Notes under the pieces: model-generated
The model's database searches: none
Told to the model about the DNA's origin: nothing
The model's input: only the letters and a program-made list of their open reading frames with translations
Part shown: positions 12,613 through 24,030 of the stretch, piece after piece
Layout: every line of letters begins with the position of its first letter
Numbering within the stretch: position 1 is the first letter of the stretch
Translations under genes and position numbers: made by a program
NCBI GenBank assembly: GCA_030737835.1
Contig: CM060847.1
Location: forward strand, 2,026,977-2,090,976
Length of the DNA stretch: 64,000 bases
From: Acorus gramineus
Lineage: Eukaryota > Streptophyta > Magnoliopsida > Acorales > Acoraceae
Direction of reading: 5' to 3'

Positions 12613-13069
12613 GAATGAAAGCCGCGGATTCGGATGGGTAGGGTTTGAAGGGGATGGGATGCCTTGCGAGGGAGGGAAGAACGAATGAATGCGCGATCGG
12701 ATTCTCAGTGAAGACGAGTGATTGACTGGCTTTTTGAGAAGGGCTTTTGAAGAATGGAAGTGGTGGTGGGGGCTGTTTTTTGTTTTGGATTTTTGAAGGG
12801 ATGATTTATTAATTGTTTGTGCTTTTGGTAGGGACGGTCCTTGGGATTCGTTTTGGATGGTGGGGGCGTTTCATTGAATGCTGCCAATTGGGACAATTGT
12901 ATAGTTGGGAAGTAAATGATCCAAAAATATTAAATGATATATTTTATCTGATAATAAGATATGTGTTTTTGTAGTAAATTAAATATATATATTATTTAAA
13001 AAATGTAAAAAAATTTTAAGATATATACCTTGTTATAACGAGTGAAGGGGATTTAATAAAGTATATGGA
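12613..13069. promoter_or_regulatory. 5' flank of the BTB gene
   Basis: Directly upstream of the BTB ATG on the minus strand, so it should hold its 5' UTR and promoter. About 100 bp next to the start is GC-richer than the rest. No TATA box or transcription start can be assigned with confidence. Confidence 0.4.
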
Positions 13070-13180
13070 CATATTTGAGATTGCAAAAATGATTGAATGT
13101 AGCTACGCTGAAAAAAATTACCTCCATATATAAGATTATGAGAATTTTATCCCCATTTTGTATGTTGGGATTGATAATAT
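13070..13180. repeat. Dispersed repeat, copy 1 of 3
   Basis: Shares AAAAAATTACCTCCATATRT, ATTATGAGAATTTTATCCCC and TTGGGATTGATAAT with copies at 13950-14070 and 14335-14475. All three are in the same orientation. Confidence 0.8.
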
Positions 13181-13417
13181 ATATAGATAATTATATTTGA
13201 ATAATTCTTTTTTGTTATTTGTGTTTTTTATTATTCTCATTGATAATTTAATAACAAAGTTTTTGTTGTTGGGTTGATTATAGATAAATTGTTAATAAAA
13301 TATGAATACAAATTTATAAAAAAAGAAAAAATTATTTGACATGTGAGGCCCTGATTTATATAGAAGGTGATTACAGATGATTTGAAAGTTGACCCTTATA
13401 CAGTTGGAAAGTAAATG

Positions 13418-13702
13418 GAGTCCGGATCCAGTCAGGCTTAGCTTCAATTAGTCCATTAGTATTGAACTACAAGCCTATAAATCGAACTACACAGTCAATT
13501 ATTAGGTACATGTGCTACTCTTCTATTGGATGATAATCATGGTACTAACAAAACTCAGGCTTAACTAGCTCTAATAGGAGAGTGATACATATCCCTAACA
13601 ATTGATTATATAGTTTGATTTATAAATTGTATAGTATTAATAAGTTATGTAGTTCGATACTGATCGGACTGATTGAACTTAGTTGTGAATGGATATGGAC
13701 CC
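13418..13702. mobile_element. 285-bp Mutator-like MITE with a 9-bp target-site duplication
   Basis: AAGTAAATG flanks both sides (13409-13417 and 13703-13711). The element starts GAGTCCGGATCCA and ends with the reverse complement of GGGTCCATATCCA (10 of 13 match). Inward the two arms pair over most of the length: 13461-13506 against 13594-13641, and TTCAATTAGTCC against GGACTGATTGAA. A 9-bp duplication is characteristic of Mutator-like elements. There is no coding sequence. Confidence 0.85.
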
Positions 13703-13949
13703 AAGTAAATGACCCCCACCCCCCAAAAAAAAAAAGAAAAAAAAAGTTGGAGAACGTACACTCAGTTCATTTTACTATCTAAAACGTCTCCTCATAGTTT
13801 TATTTTTTAAAAAATAATATACTTTGTCTAATAATATATATAATTTTATAAAAATAAAATATGTATATTCTAGTTAATTGAATGGTGCGTTTATAAGAAA
13901 TGTACTTTTTTTTAATAATGTAAGTGAGTAGAAAATGTTAACGAGGTAT

Positions 13950-14070
13950 ATAATTGTATTTAATATTGTAACAATGCTTAAAAAAATTACCTCCATATGT
14001 AATATTATGAGAAATTTATCCCCATATTGTATATTGGGATTGCTAATATCATAGATTTAAATGCGGCTGC
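13950..14070. repeat. Dispersed repeat, copy 2 of 3
   Basis: Contains GCTTAAAAAAATTACCTCCA and runs to ATTTAAATGCGGC. It is closest to copy 3, with which it shares the GCGGC end. Confidence 0.85.
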
Positions 14071-14334
14071 ACGTGTTGTTTTTGAGGGCTAGCACATATA
14101 ATCTGACATGTGCGGTTTAGACAGTGGACCGTTCGAATGACCGGGTTTCTGTTCAACCAGAATAAGTACCATTCAAACGAGGTTCAAATGATTCAAATGC
14201 CCAAAAAAATGAATGTTTTGATAACAAATTCCGTCCAAACGGATCGAACGGCCTTCGACCTTGGAACGAACGACCATTTGAAAGGACGTACGAGTGTGTT
14301 CGAACAATCAATGTGCAATCACATATAAGTATAT

Positions 14335-14475
14335 GTGACTGTATTTAATATTATAAAAATGATTAAGTATAGCAATGCTTAAAAAAGTTATCTCCATATG
14401 TAATATTATAAGAATTTTATTCCCATATTGTATATCGGAATTGATAGTATCATATATTTAAATGCGGCCGAACAC
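14335..14475. repeat. Dispersed repeat, copy 3 of 3
   Basis: Same sequence as 13950-14070 with scattered changes (GCTTAAAAAAGTTATCTCCA through ATTTAAATGCGGCC). The 265 bases between copies 2 and 3 are unrelated to the repeat. Confidence 0.85.
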
Positions 14476-15198
14476 AGCATGTATACAAACATAAATAAAA
14501 CAAAATGATACAAAATGATAGGAACCCTTAATAAAAAAGACATTTATGAAAATGGACTCTACCCCACAAGCAACCCGATCAACCCATGATGGTCAGTCTC
14601 CCCCCAGAGCACCAACACAATGTCGACCCCAGTCCTAAATGCACCGTGGAACCATCTCCCAGATATTTTCACCGGTGAGCAACCTTTGAAGATCACATTG
14701 TTTCATTAGACCACGAGAAATAGATCACACAGGTCTCCTGGATGTTGCCTCACCTAATTCTAACTGCACAAGAATCACAAGAGTTCTTCAATTCATGTAT
14801 GTTTTTTTTCTCTCTTCGAACTTCTAATGTCCATCACATCTTCGAATCCATTGATCAAGCACTTCAAGTCCCTGCACAAAAAAACAAAGAACATTGGATT
14901 CACATAATAGTGTGAATTCACTCAATTGATTTTGATCATTGACCTTTCTCAGTATCTTAAATAATTTCCATTGTGGTCCATGAGAGACTCTATCAGTACA
15001 TTTGGTGTGATAATTGTTGACAAGATAGATGACGTACCCATTAAAATCATTTGCTACGGAGCCATTACCGTTTAGTATTTAATAATTTCAACGTATTGTA
15101 AACACTTATCTTCTCGACCTGGTGTGAATGTGTGATTGAAGGAGATAGTAGCACTAACAGGAGTAGGAGGAGCATAAGGAGAATGATAAGAACAATTA
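14476..15198. other. Intergenic, unrecognised
   Basis: Moderate-GC stretch around 14555-14760 without a sustained open frame. It may be a decayed transposon piece, but no motif proves this. Confidence 0.4.
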
Positions 15199-15625
15199 GC
15201 CCCGTTTGGTTTGATAATAAAGTATGAAATAAGTGAGAACTAATTAGAAAGGCTAAAATAAATGAGATTTTGAATGTCAGAAATAACTGGTATGAAATGA
15301 TATATGAATTTCAGTCAATCTTTGAAATTAAGTTATTTTAAGTTATTTAATCCAAAAAAATACGTGGGTTCTTTGTCAAATCGACAGTCATTACCTTCTA
15401 TAACTCAACTATCAAATCAACTGTCATCATTTTTTCACATTTTCTAAATCTTTATCTACATCTTATTCATATTTTGCCCAAACAACAAAATTTTTACTAT
15501 TATATTTTCTAATGAGAATAATTCAAAACATGACTAAACAAAAAGTCATTTTATATCTATTAATAGTAGAATAGTCATAAGCCTCCTAATAACTTAATTC
15601 TCTATTCAAAATCCAAATGGGGGCT
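15199..15625. mobile_element. Tourist-like MITE (PIF/Harbinger type)
   Basis: Starts GCCCCGTTTGGTTTG after TTA and ends CCAAATGGGGGC(T) before TTA. The terminal inverted repeat and the TTA target are those of Tourist/PIF-Harbinger MITEs. About 427 bp, AT-rich, non-coding. Confidence 0.75.
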
Positions 15626-16106
15626 TTAGAGTGTATTTTTGCATAATTTTAGATGAAAAATAAAAGAAAATGAAGGAAGCTACATCAAAGTAAAAGTGAT
15701 AAAATGATAAAAAAAAAAAAAATTATATTGTTTGTGCATGTAATGTAATGAAAAGTGATAACATTATTTTTTACTACTTTCCTTGCATCCACTCTTTGGA
15801 CAAAATAATGAAAAATAAATGGATTTTTTCTCTCTATTTGGCACAAATTCAATTCTTTGAGTTGTCAAATAAAATATTTTATTTTCTCTCGTTTGTCTTT
15901 ATATACTTTGTTATAATATGCACAAACACACCCCTGAGGATGAATATGATGTTCATAATAGTGGCTTATACTACCTTTTTATATCTGCTGCGTGATTAAA
16001 ATGATTGTTCTTCTCATGATACACTATGTTTGAATAGTATATTTAAATGTAACATATTTAGTTTATTAGCACAAAATAACATGTGACAAATAGGATTACA
16101 CTCTTA
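15626..16106. other. Intergenic, AT-rich
   Basis: No gene. An 83-codon frame (15748-15999) is AT-driven and rich in Phe, Ile and Tyr, as expected by chance here. Confidence 0.6.
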
Positions 16107-16326
16107 AGGTGTATTTGGAAGCATAATTTAAAAAACATCTTTTAACTTTTAGATGTCTTATGCAAACATTTTGAGAGTGTAATGATGATGACTGTTTTAT
16201 GAAACACAGATTTTGAAACAATCAAGTAACGATAATACATTTAAACTGATTTATTTGATAAGAGCTTTTAGCTTTAACTTATAAAAAAACTAAAAACTAA
16301 AAAATATTTTGGTGCCAAATGCACCC
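16107..16326. mobile_element. Tourist-like MITE, 220 bp, related to 43755-43945
   Basis: TTA on both sides (16104-16106 and 16327-16329). Ends are AGGTGTATTTGG and the reverse complement of GGGTGCATTTGG. The reverse complement matches 43755-43945 (GCTAAAAGCT, GTGTTTCATAAAA). Confidence 0.8.
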
Positions 16327-18364
16327 TTAATCTATTTCCAAAAGGGACGAATGACTGTATAAAAATGGAATAGTATAACCTTAATGGATAGAGATTCAAT
16401 CATTTATTTATTTTTTAATCGATAGAGGTGCTTGTTTTATTCTCACCCGAACAAAAGATAATAGCTTTGAATATTTTCCTTTTATGGAATTCACATGTGA
16501 TGTGATGTATTTTCTGGTGAAGTTTTGTTCTATGTGGGGTTAAAAATAGGGAGAAGTACATTGGCAGGATGAAATTTTTTTTTACACCGCTGTTACTTGT
16601 CTTCTAAGTACATTGATATAATAACTGTATCACATAGCTTTGATAATTGTGCAGGTTAACATGATTGACAGTTTGACACACACTTTGAAGGATTGCATCA
16701 TATAGTGTGATAAATTTCAAAATTCTTGAGAAAATATTCTTGTTTCAAACAAATGTGCTTCAATTTAAAAAAATTGTAAATCACTTGGTTTTCTATTCAT
16801 ATTGTTTGCAATGATTTTTAAACACACGCATTTTACATGTGCTTTTAACTAGTCTCTTTTCTTTCTTTTTTTAATCTTAACATAATTTGAAAAAAATTCA
16901 GATTTACAAATCATCCACAAACACTGTGTATATGATAAGCTATGTGAAATTGTATATATTGAGTCACACTTCATTTTATATAATAACATGTACTTTAATG
17001 GTAGAGTCTGAATTAAAAAAAAAAAACCACCCAGTGTGGACAACAATTATGACTAGACATGTTATTTTCCTTCCAATTTTTATGTTTATAGAATTCATAT
17101 AGTTGTCCAATGAATTGGTTGATAATCATTCTTTTGACAAAATTTTTATTAATTTATTATTTGACTAGGACTTTTCATAATTTCAAATATGAACACAATA
17201 AATTAATTTTCATTCGAATTAACTTATATATTTCTTAAGTTGATTCCAAATTTGTCTCATATAATATTTAACTTTTTAGTTTTATTTCTATTTTCATCTT
17301 CCATTCTCCTGTTCATGGCAAAACAAGAAAAGCATTGTAAAAGATGTAATTAACATATGTTTTGATTTTTTAAAAATAGTAAATGATCTCTTATGAGATA
17401 TATGTTTTTTTTGTTATCGAGATATGTGAATTGTCCACAGGACTATTCCCACAAACTACATGTAACAACGTTCAATTAATTTTTCTGTTTTGTTATAAAA
17501 ACTGTTATCGAGATATATGGATTGTCGTGTAACATCGGTCAATTAACTTCTTTATTTTATTTTGTAATTGTTTATTTATTTTTATACCATAAAAAATAAT
17601 TTATTTATTTTTATATCATTAAAAAATTTCTTAATAAAAAAATGTGCCCATATTTTATTTTTTAAAACCAAAATGAAATTTAACTATAGTTAGTTCTTAA
17701 CCAATGAGTAAAAATGACAAAAATAACATTAATATAATATTTGTTAAATATAAATAATTAAACATAACAACCTAATTAATCTCTTATTCTTTCTAAATCA
17801 ATCATGAGTCATTCAACCTTACCATTTCTTTTCTTTTCTTCCAATCAGGATCTAGGGTTTTTAAAAGAATTTGTCATTTTATAATATATATGATTAATTT
17901 TTTTAAAAAATATATATTTCATTTCTACGAATGTTAGTATTTTACAATATCTTTGCTAATAAATAGTTTGTATGCTTAATTTTTATATTTTTAGATTTAA
18001 ATGAAATTTATCATTTTCATGTTAAAATTAATATTTTTTATTTTTATAAATATTGTATTTGATAAGGTAACAAATGCCAAATAAAAAATAAGGGCAATAT
18101 GATCATTTCTCTATGACTTAAAACGGTTTTATTAGAAATTTGAACGGAAGTTAACTAGGATGGTAAATATACATAATTTTTACATATTCCACCGACATAA
18201 AAATGAATAGGTTATTTGAAGTGGTATAAAAATAAATAAAATGTTTTGGTTGGTATACATGAAAAAAAAAACTCTTTTCTCCCATTTGCAGTGGAGAATT
18301 AACAAAGAATATGAATGAATACTGGAGAATAATTCTTATTCGCTGTTTATTTTCTTCGAATAAA
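16327..18364. other. 2-kb AT-rich intergenic stretch
   Basis: No gene recognised. A ~90-base segment beginning GTTATCGAGATAT near 17413 recurs imperfectly near 17502, giving a weak tandem duplication. All frames are short and AT-driven. Confidence 0.6.
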
Positions 18365-18795
18365 CTCTGATAGCTGTATTTGGATAAGCTAAGATAAGAC
18401 ATAATAACTATTCTAAGAAAGTGCTGGAATTGTTTTTCAGGGCTTATCTCTACCAGTAAATAAAAATATCCTTCTGTGTCATTTTAAAAGTTTATCTCAC
18501 CTAACAGTCTCTCACACACATTCCAAAAACTCTCACATCTAGCAAATCAGTCACACATCTTTCACACTTATTCAAGGGTATAGATGAAATGTCATAAACT
18601 CTTGTTAATCTATTATCCATTACTTATTATCACTTTATTCAAGGTGAACCAAACAATAAAGAAATTATTTTTACGTTTTTCATTGAGAATAACATAAAAG
18701 ACAACTAAACAAAAATTTACTTATTCAGCATGAATTGTTATTTATGCTAGTATAGCTATTTGAAGTCTATGTCAACCCCCACAATGGCCCTTTGT
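18365..18795. mobile_element. MITE, inverted relative of 2625-3170
   Basis: The reverse complement aligns with 2660-3075: AGTTATTATGTCTTATCTTA against AGTTATCAGGTCTTATCCTA, and TTTGGTTCACCTTGAATAAAG against a near-identical stretch near 2770. Ends are less clear than in the other copy. Non-coding. Confidence 0.65.
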
Positions 18796-18893
18796 AATTT
18801 CATTAAAACAACAGTGCATTTTGGAAGACCAAATAGAGCCGTTGGAGCGTTTGAATGAACGGAAAAAAAAATTATAGCCGTTGCAAAAGGAGA

Positions 18894-19170
18894 TCTCCTT
18901 CTCCCCCAAATTCAAAAAAAAAACACTGATAAGTCTCTCATACTCAACAAAAACCTCTGCTTTTCTTCACAACCAATCAGTCTCTCCTTCTCCCCCAAAT
19001 TCAAAAAACACCGATCAGTCTCTCAAACCCAACAAAATTTCTGCTTTTCTTCACAAACCAATCAGGCTCTCCTTCTCCCCCCCCAATTTCAAAAAACACT
19101 GATCAGTCTCTCAGACCCAACAAAACCTCTGCTTTTCTTCATCAACCAATCAGTCCTATCGGACCCAACA
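18894..19170. repeat. 85-89-bp minisatellite in the TOG gene promoter or 5' leader
   Basis: TCTCCTTCTCCCCCAAATTC-type units start at 18894, 18983 and 19068, with a partial fourth running into the start region. Each unit ends in ACCAATCAG, so three CCAAT boxes occur at 18972-18980, 19057-19065 and 19145-19153. The last ends 34 bases before the ATG. Whether the array is promoter or transcribed leader cannot be told from sequence. Confidence 0.85.
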
Positions 19171-19187
19171 AAACCCAAACCAGAGAA

Positions 19188-22100
19188 ATGGCTCTCAGAC
19201 CTCTCGATAACACCCTCCCATTGGCTTCTCCGGATGGACCGAAAAAACGGGCGAAGATCGCCGTCACCGCAGCAACCGTGACTCCTCGTGATTCCGGCAT
19301 CAACGATGAAAATCTGGTTGTGTCGGCAGTGACGGATGTGGTTGAATATGTTGCTTCTGAGAACCTTAAAGCCCTTCCTGACCCAGAAATGAAGATCAAG
19401 GTTTGGGTTCCTGTTTTTTTCACCTTATTTTTATTTTCTTTGGATTTCTTAAAATGTGGATATTATTGGTTTTTTTTTTTTTTTTTTTTGAATCTTTGAT
19501 GATTGGGTGATGTTTGAAACAAAAAGCCTTTTTTTTCTGTTTGAGGTTTCAGTGGTCGTCATATTAGTTTTATTTCGTGTTTAATTTGATTTTTTCGACC
19601 TTTTATGTATTTTTAAAGCAAATATGTTGGTTTCCATCAAGGTGTAGGTTCTTTTGTTTGTTTTTTAAATCTTGTTTGTATTTCTTTAAATGTAGATGTT
19701 ATTGGGTTGATTTTTTTAAAAAAATTATTTGATGATTTGGTGATGTTTGAAAAAAAAAACCATGTTTTGTTTGAGGTTTTAAGTGGTCCTCATGTCTGCC
19801 TTTTTTGTTGTGTTTAATTTGAATTTTCTCACTGTGCATGCCTTTCCTAAAGAAAATGTTTTTGTTTGCTTCAATTGCACTACTTATGTATTTTATGATC
19901 TTTTTATTGTTTAACCTTTTGTTGGTGAATTTGAACAGAGTTTAATGGAGAGATTGGATTCGAAAGACTGGTTAGAAGTGTGTGAAGCCTTGAACGATGC
20001 TCGACGATTCGCCCTCCATCATGCCTCGATCTTGCTCCCCATGTTGTAAGACTCTAAATCTTGTATTTCATTATTCTGCACTGAAATCTTTGATTCGGAG
20101 ACATTGAGACATCTATTTAAAACAATTACCGTTTACAATCTTTTTTTATTCTTGTGTTCACCAAGAAAGTTGATAGACTAGGGTCTCCTTTGGAGCCAAT
20201 TGACAACTTGATCCAGCTTCTGCTTATGTAAAATCAATTTTCATATGATGAACTCCAAACATTCTTTTAAACTTTAGATATTGGTTTGGGTTGTATAGTT
20301 TTTATATGTTAAAATCAACAAACTTTCATAGCATAGCTATTTCATTATTCTGCACTGAAATCTTTGATTCGGAGACATTGAGACATCTATTTGAAACAAT
20401 TACCATTTACAATATTTTTTTATTCTTGTGTTCACCAAGAAAGTTGATAGACTAGGGTCTCCTTTGGAGCCAATTGACAACTTGATCCAGCTTCTGCTTA
20501 TGTAAAATCAATTTTCATATGATGAACTCCAAACATTCTTTTAAACTTTAGATATTGGTTTGGGTTGTATAGTTTTTATATGTTAAAATCAACAAACTTT
20601 CATAGCATAGCTAGCTCAGAGCAGTTTTTATGGAATTTTTTTTTTTTGAAAATTGTAAAAACCCTTCAATATGTGGTGGTATATGTTATGATTAAAATAA
20701 CATAAAATGTTGAAGAATTCAGATTTGCAGCTATCAATTTATAAAAGCTCAGGTGATTTGGGGTACATGTTTGTTTTACAATTAAAATTCATGATTTACA
20801 GGGACAAAATGATGTATGTTATTATTAGAATAACTTATAAGGGTGGTCAATTAGGATTTTCATGGATAAAATTGTCCATGTCCATGGATTTGTAAATCTG
20901 GTGTTTTTCAATCAGGACTTTGGTTCATGGACAAAAAGTCCAGCGTTATTCGATTGAGACATTATTTCATGGACAAAAACTCTAGCGTTATTCGATTGAG
21001 ACATTATTTCGTGGACATAAAATCTAGTGTTTTTCAATTGAGGCATTATTTCGTGGACAAAAAGTCCAGCGTTATTAGATTGAGACTTCTCATAGTAGAC
21101 ATTTTATCATGTGCTATTCAATTTAAACAAGATTTGTGAAGATTTTCATAAGTGATGAATTCTTGTAGACTTTTATGGACTTTTAAGAAAGAAATATAAA
21201 GGAAAAAGTCATTTCAGAATCCCACCCAAATGTATGAAATATTGTGAATACTTTTTCTTTTTTTTTCTTTTAACAAATCTCCTTTATGATTTTTATCCAT
21301 GTCTTTCATATTTTTATTCACATTTTTTTCTTTATTTATCATCTTTTTTATGAATGGTCCATGTGTATGAAATATTCCTATCACCTCATATGTTTGATGA
21401 ATATATGAGAATGATAGATTATTTTATATAATATATGTCTAGACTATCCATAATTATTTTCTAAAATATAGATTTTATCATATATTTGATTATATGTATA
21501 ATATTTGATTTGATTTTCCTTGAAGATGTTTCTATTATTGTATAATATAGATGCATATATATTTTTTTAAATGTTCTAACTGATGAGCAACAACGAGAGG
21601 ACAATGAAGACGCTCCGGAAGTTTAAACTCAAGAGCAACAACGTCGAGATGCCAATAATTGACAATTAAATATAGCTAAACGTATGTGGGATGACCATGA
21701 CATCAATATTTATGATGGATTAATGTAATGTTGTCTAGTTAAAAATAGTGTCTTTATCATTACATTCTAGCAATATGCATTTCAGATATGTGAAAATTGA
21801 TATTTATTATATTAAATTACATTTTATGTTGGATATCAATAATTCATGTTGAATTTGAATATTTGAGTTCTTTATTTGTTATTTTAAAATTTCAAAACAT
21901 TATTGTGTTTATTAATAGAAATCCACATGTGAAAAGAACCAATCTGTGAAAGTCCAAGAAAGTCAATTTGTGAAAGTATATGAGAATCAATATCTGAAAA
22001 ATCTATAAAAATCCATGACTTAAAAAATATCAACAGGAATCCATCAAAGTCCGTATGACTACCCCCCCCCCCATTAAAATGTTGAAGAATCCAGATTTGC

Positions 22101-23143
22101 AGCTATCAATTTATAAAAGCTCAGGTGATTTTGAGGTTTATGTTTGTTCTACAATTGGAATTCATGAATTACAGGGACAAAATGATGATGGTCTTGGTGA
22201 GATCAATGAAGAATCCGAGAAGCGCATTGTGCAAGACCTCAATCATGGCTTCCGCCGACATCTTCACCTCCTACGGTCATCTCCTCCTCTCTCCATCATC
22301 ATCCCCAACGACCACGCAACAAGAGGCTTTTGATCATCTGGTACTCCATCTCCATTTTCCCCCCAACTTACCTGTCATGATCATCTCATATTGAATACAT
22401 GCTCCACTTCAATGCAGCTTTTGCAGCTTCTCCTGAAAGCCTTTCAAGACAAACGGTTCGTTTGCGAAGAGGCAGAGAAGGCTCTGCGTACAATGGCCGC
22501 CTCTATGCCTCCATTGCCTTTGCTTCAGAAGCTTGAAACTTATGTTGCCCATAAGAACCCCAAAGTGAGGGCCAAAGCTGCTGTTTCGATCTCTGATTGC
22601 ACTTCTAAATTGGTATATATCATCTGTTCTCTCTGGAATGCGATTGTTATGATTCATGGATATTGTTATGGACAGTCCCTCCTGTAGTCTCACATGATGT
22701 CCTCACATGATATAACAAAGCATGTAACTTCACAAAAAATATGCACGTACTCCAAATAATTATATTTACTTCAAAAATTATATTCTCTGTCCATCGAAAC
22801 ATATAGAGGGCTACATGTGGAGCTGCATATAAGGACCGTGTATGACAGCTCCCATGATTGATTAATAGAACTAGAGCAATTTTTTGAGTCATTTTTTTGC
22901 ATTTTATAGGGAATTGAAGGGATGAAAGAGTTTGGATTGAGGAAGCTACTCCAGATTTCGGCTGACATGTTGAATGATAGACTGCCCGAGGCACGCGAGG
23001 CAGCTCGAAGAATCGCTGGTTTGATGTACATGGCATACACTGGAGGGGAAGAAGAAGCCTCGCCTGCCGAATCATGGCAGAGCTTGTGTACTTCAAGTCT
23101 GGCTCCCATTTCTGCGCAATCGATTATCAGAATCATTTCTTAG
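19188..23143 (+). CDS. TOG/CLASP-N-like ARM-repeat protein (5 exons)
   Basis: Exons are 19188-19400, 19939-20045, 22175-22340, 22418-22612 and 22910-23143. All are GT-AG and in frame, giving 304 codons. The first ~70 residues are Pro/Ala-rich with a basic PKKRAK patch. The rest is helical repeat: MERLDSKDWLEVCEALNDAR, SMKNPRSALCKTSIMASADI, KAFQDKRFVCEEAEKALRTM, HKNPKVRAKAAVSISDC and PEAREAARRIAGLMY. This is the alternating helix pattern of ARM/HEAT and TOG domains found in CLASP-type microtubule proteins. Plants have a small family of such single-domain proteins of about 300 residues. A microtubule role is inferred from the family. Intron 2 (2.1 kb) is enlarged by a tandem duplication and a transposon remnant. 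Confidence 0.88.
20064..20611. repeat. 274-bp tandem duplication in TOG intron 2
   Basis: The segment starting TATTTCATTATTCTGCACTG at 20064 begins again at 20338 and runs to 20611. Only a handful of bases differ between copies, so it is recent. It starts 19 bases after the intron 2 donor. Confidence 0.95.
20704..20815 (+). repeat. Duplicated exon-3 acceptor region (decoy splice site)
   Basis: Matches 22076-22187 closely: TGTTGAAGAATYCAGATTTG, CTATCAATTTATAAAAGCTC and ACAGGGACAAAATGATG. It therefore copies the end of intron 2 plus the first ~13 bases of exon 3. After the match it runs into unrelated sequence, so it cannot replace the exon. Confidence 0.9.
20837..22074 (+). mobile_element. 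Decayed PIF/Harbinger-like element in TOG intron 2
   Basis: Left end GGGTGGTCAATTAGGATTTTC and right end, reversed, GGGTAGTCATACGGACTTTG form an imperfect terminal inverted repeat. Near 21600-21725 an interrupted frame reads RRDANN, a stop, then QLNIAKRMWDDHD, resembling the C-terminal end of PIF/Harbinger-type transposases. The left part has about four ~42-bp units (ATGGACAAAAAGTCCAGCGT, 20925-21095). The right end runs into a C tract (about 22063-22072) that may be expanded. The family call is moderate. Confidence 0.55.
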
Positions 23144-23752
23144 AAGCTGCACTGCACTGCTAAGAGTGTCTCCTTTTTTCTTCTGTTATTTTGTTAATGT
23201 TGTTTCTTTTCTTCTGCTTCGAAGAAAAGGTGTGAATGTGATCTGTGGATTGTGTGTTTGAGAGCTTTGTTTGTTGCACCATGCAAAAGAAAGTGTCAAT
23301 GCTTTTTGCTTACTAGGAACCTATTGTAGTTGTAGTCCTTGTAATGTTTCTTTTTGGATGATGTTAGGTAGTCACATATGGTTTGAAGGCAGTGGCTTAG
23401 CCAAGATTTACTATTATGCTCTCTTTTAATATAGACGAAGTCTTGTTCCAACACGAGTATGCCATATAATGCATGATTAGATTTGTTGTTCCAACTCAAC
23501 TTTTGTCTTGATAATTGTATATTATTTCTCAGAAAATGCTGTTTATCTGAGTTAGTTAGACCACCCAATCATAAGTTCTATTACACATTTTTTTTTAAAC
23601 TCAATTCCAATCTTATATACCTTGTTAGTGTCATACTCACCTTAACGAAGTATATACATGATTAGAAATTTTTCACATCGAAATATATATTTAGTCATCA
23701 AAACTAATCAAACAAATTAAACCAAAAGATTAAAAATAAAGAGGGGTCTGAC
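23144..23752. other. TOG gene 3' flank
   Basis: Should contain the 3' UTR, T-rich just after the stop (23167-23215). A poly(A) site cannot be fixed. Confidence 0.5.
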
Positions 23753-23980
23753 CGGGTTTGAATCTTCTACTTGTATCTTATTTGACTTTTATTGTGATGA
23801 TGTGACTTTTATTGTGGGATTGTCACATTATCACAATTAAAATCAAACAGTTATAAATATATCAAATCATAAATGGATAAATGGATCCATTTTATATGAT
23901 GAATTTATAATCGTCTGATTGATCAAAGCACAAAACAAGTACAAAAAAATAAACAGATGATTCAAACCCGGGTCTGACCT
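23753..23980. mobile_element. Small inverted-repeat element (candidate MITE)
   Basis: Left end GGTCTGACCGGGTTTGAATC pairs with the right end, whose reverse complement is GGTCAGACCCGGGTTTGAAT. About 228 bp, non-coding. No target duplication identified. The sequence just to the right (23973-24030) recurs inverted at 36082-36128. Confidence 0.55.
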
Positions 23981-24030
23981 TTGGAGAATGTGAAAAACCT
24001 GGTTCCTAAGATAGGTTTTCAATGGAAGAA

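Noticed and set aside
12241-12618. 125-codon GC-rich open frame on the plus strand
   Set aside because: Exact antisense of BTB exon 1; low-complexity Gly/Val/Asp composition produced by the GC-rich coding strand.
15748-15999. 83-codon frame in AT-rich DNA
   Set aside because: Phe/Ile/Tyr-rich chance frame, no domain.
19401-19499. Read-through extension of TOG exon 1
   Set aside because: Follows a good donor (AAG|GTTTGG) and enters T-rich intron; exon 2 joins in frame without it.
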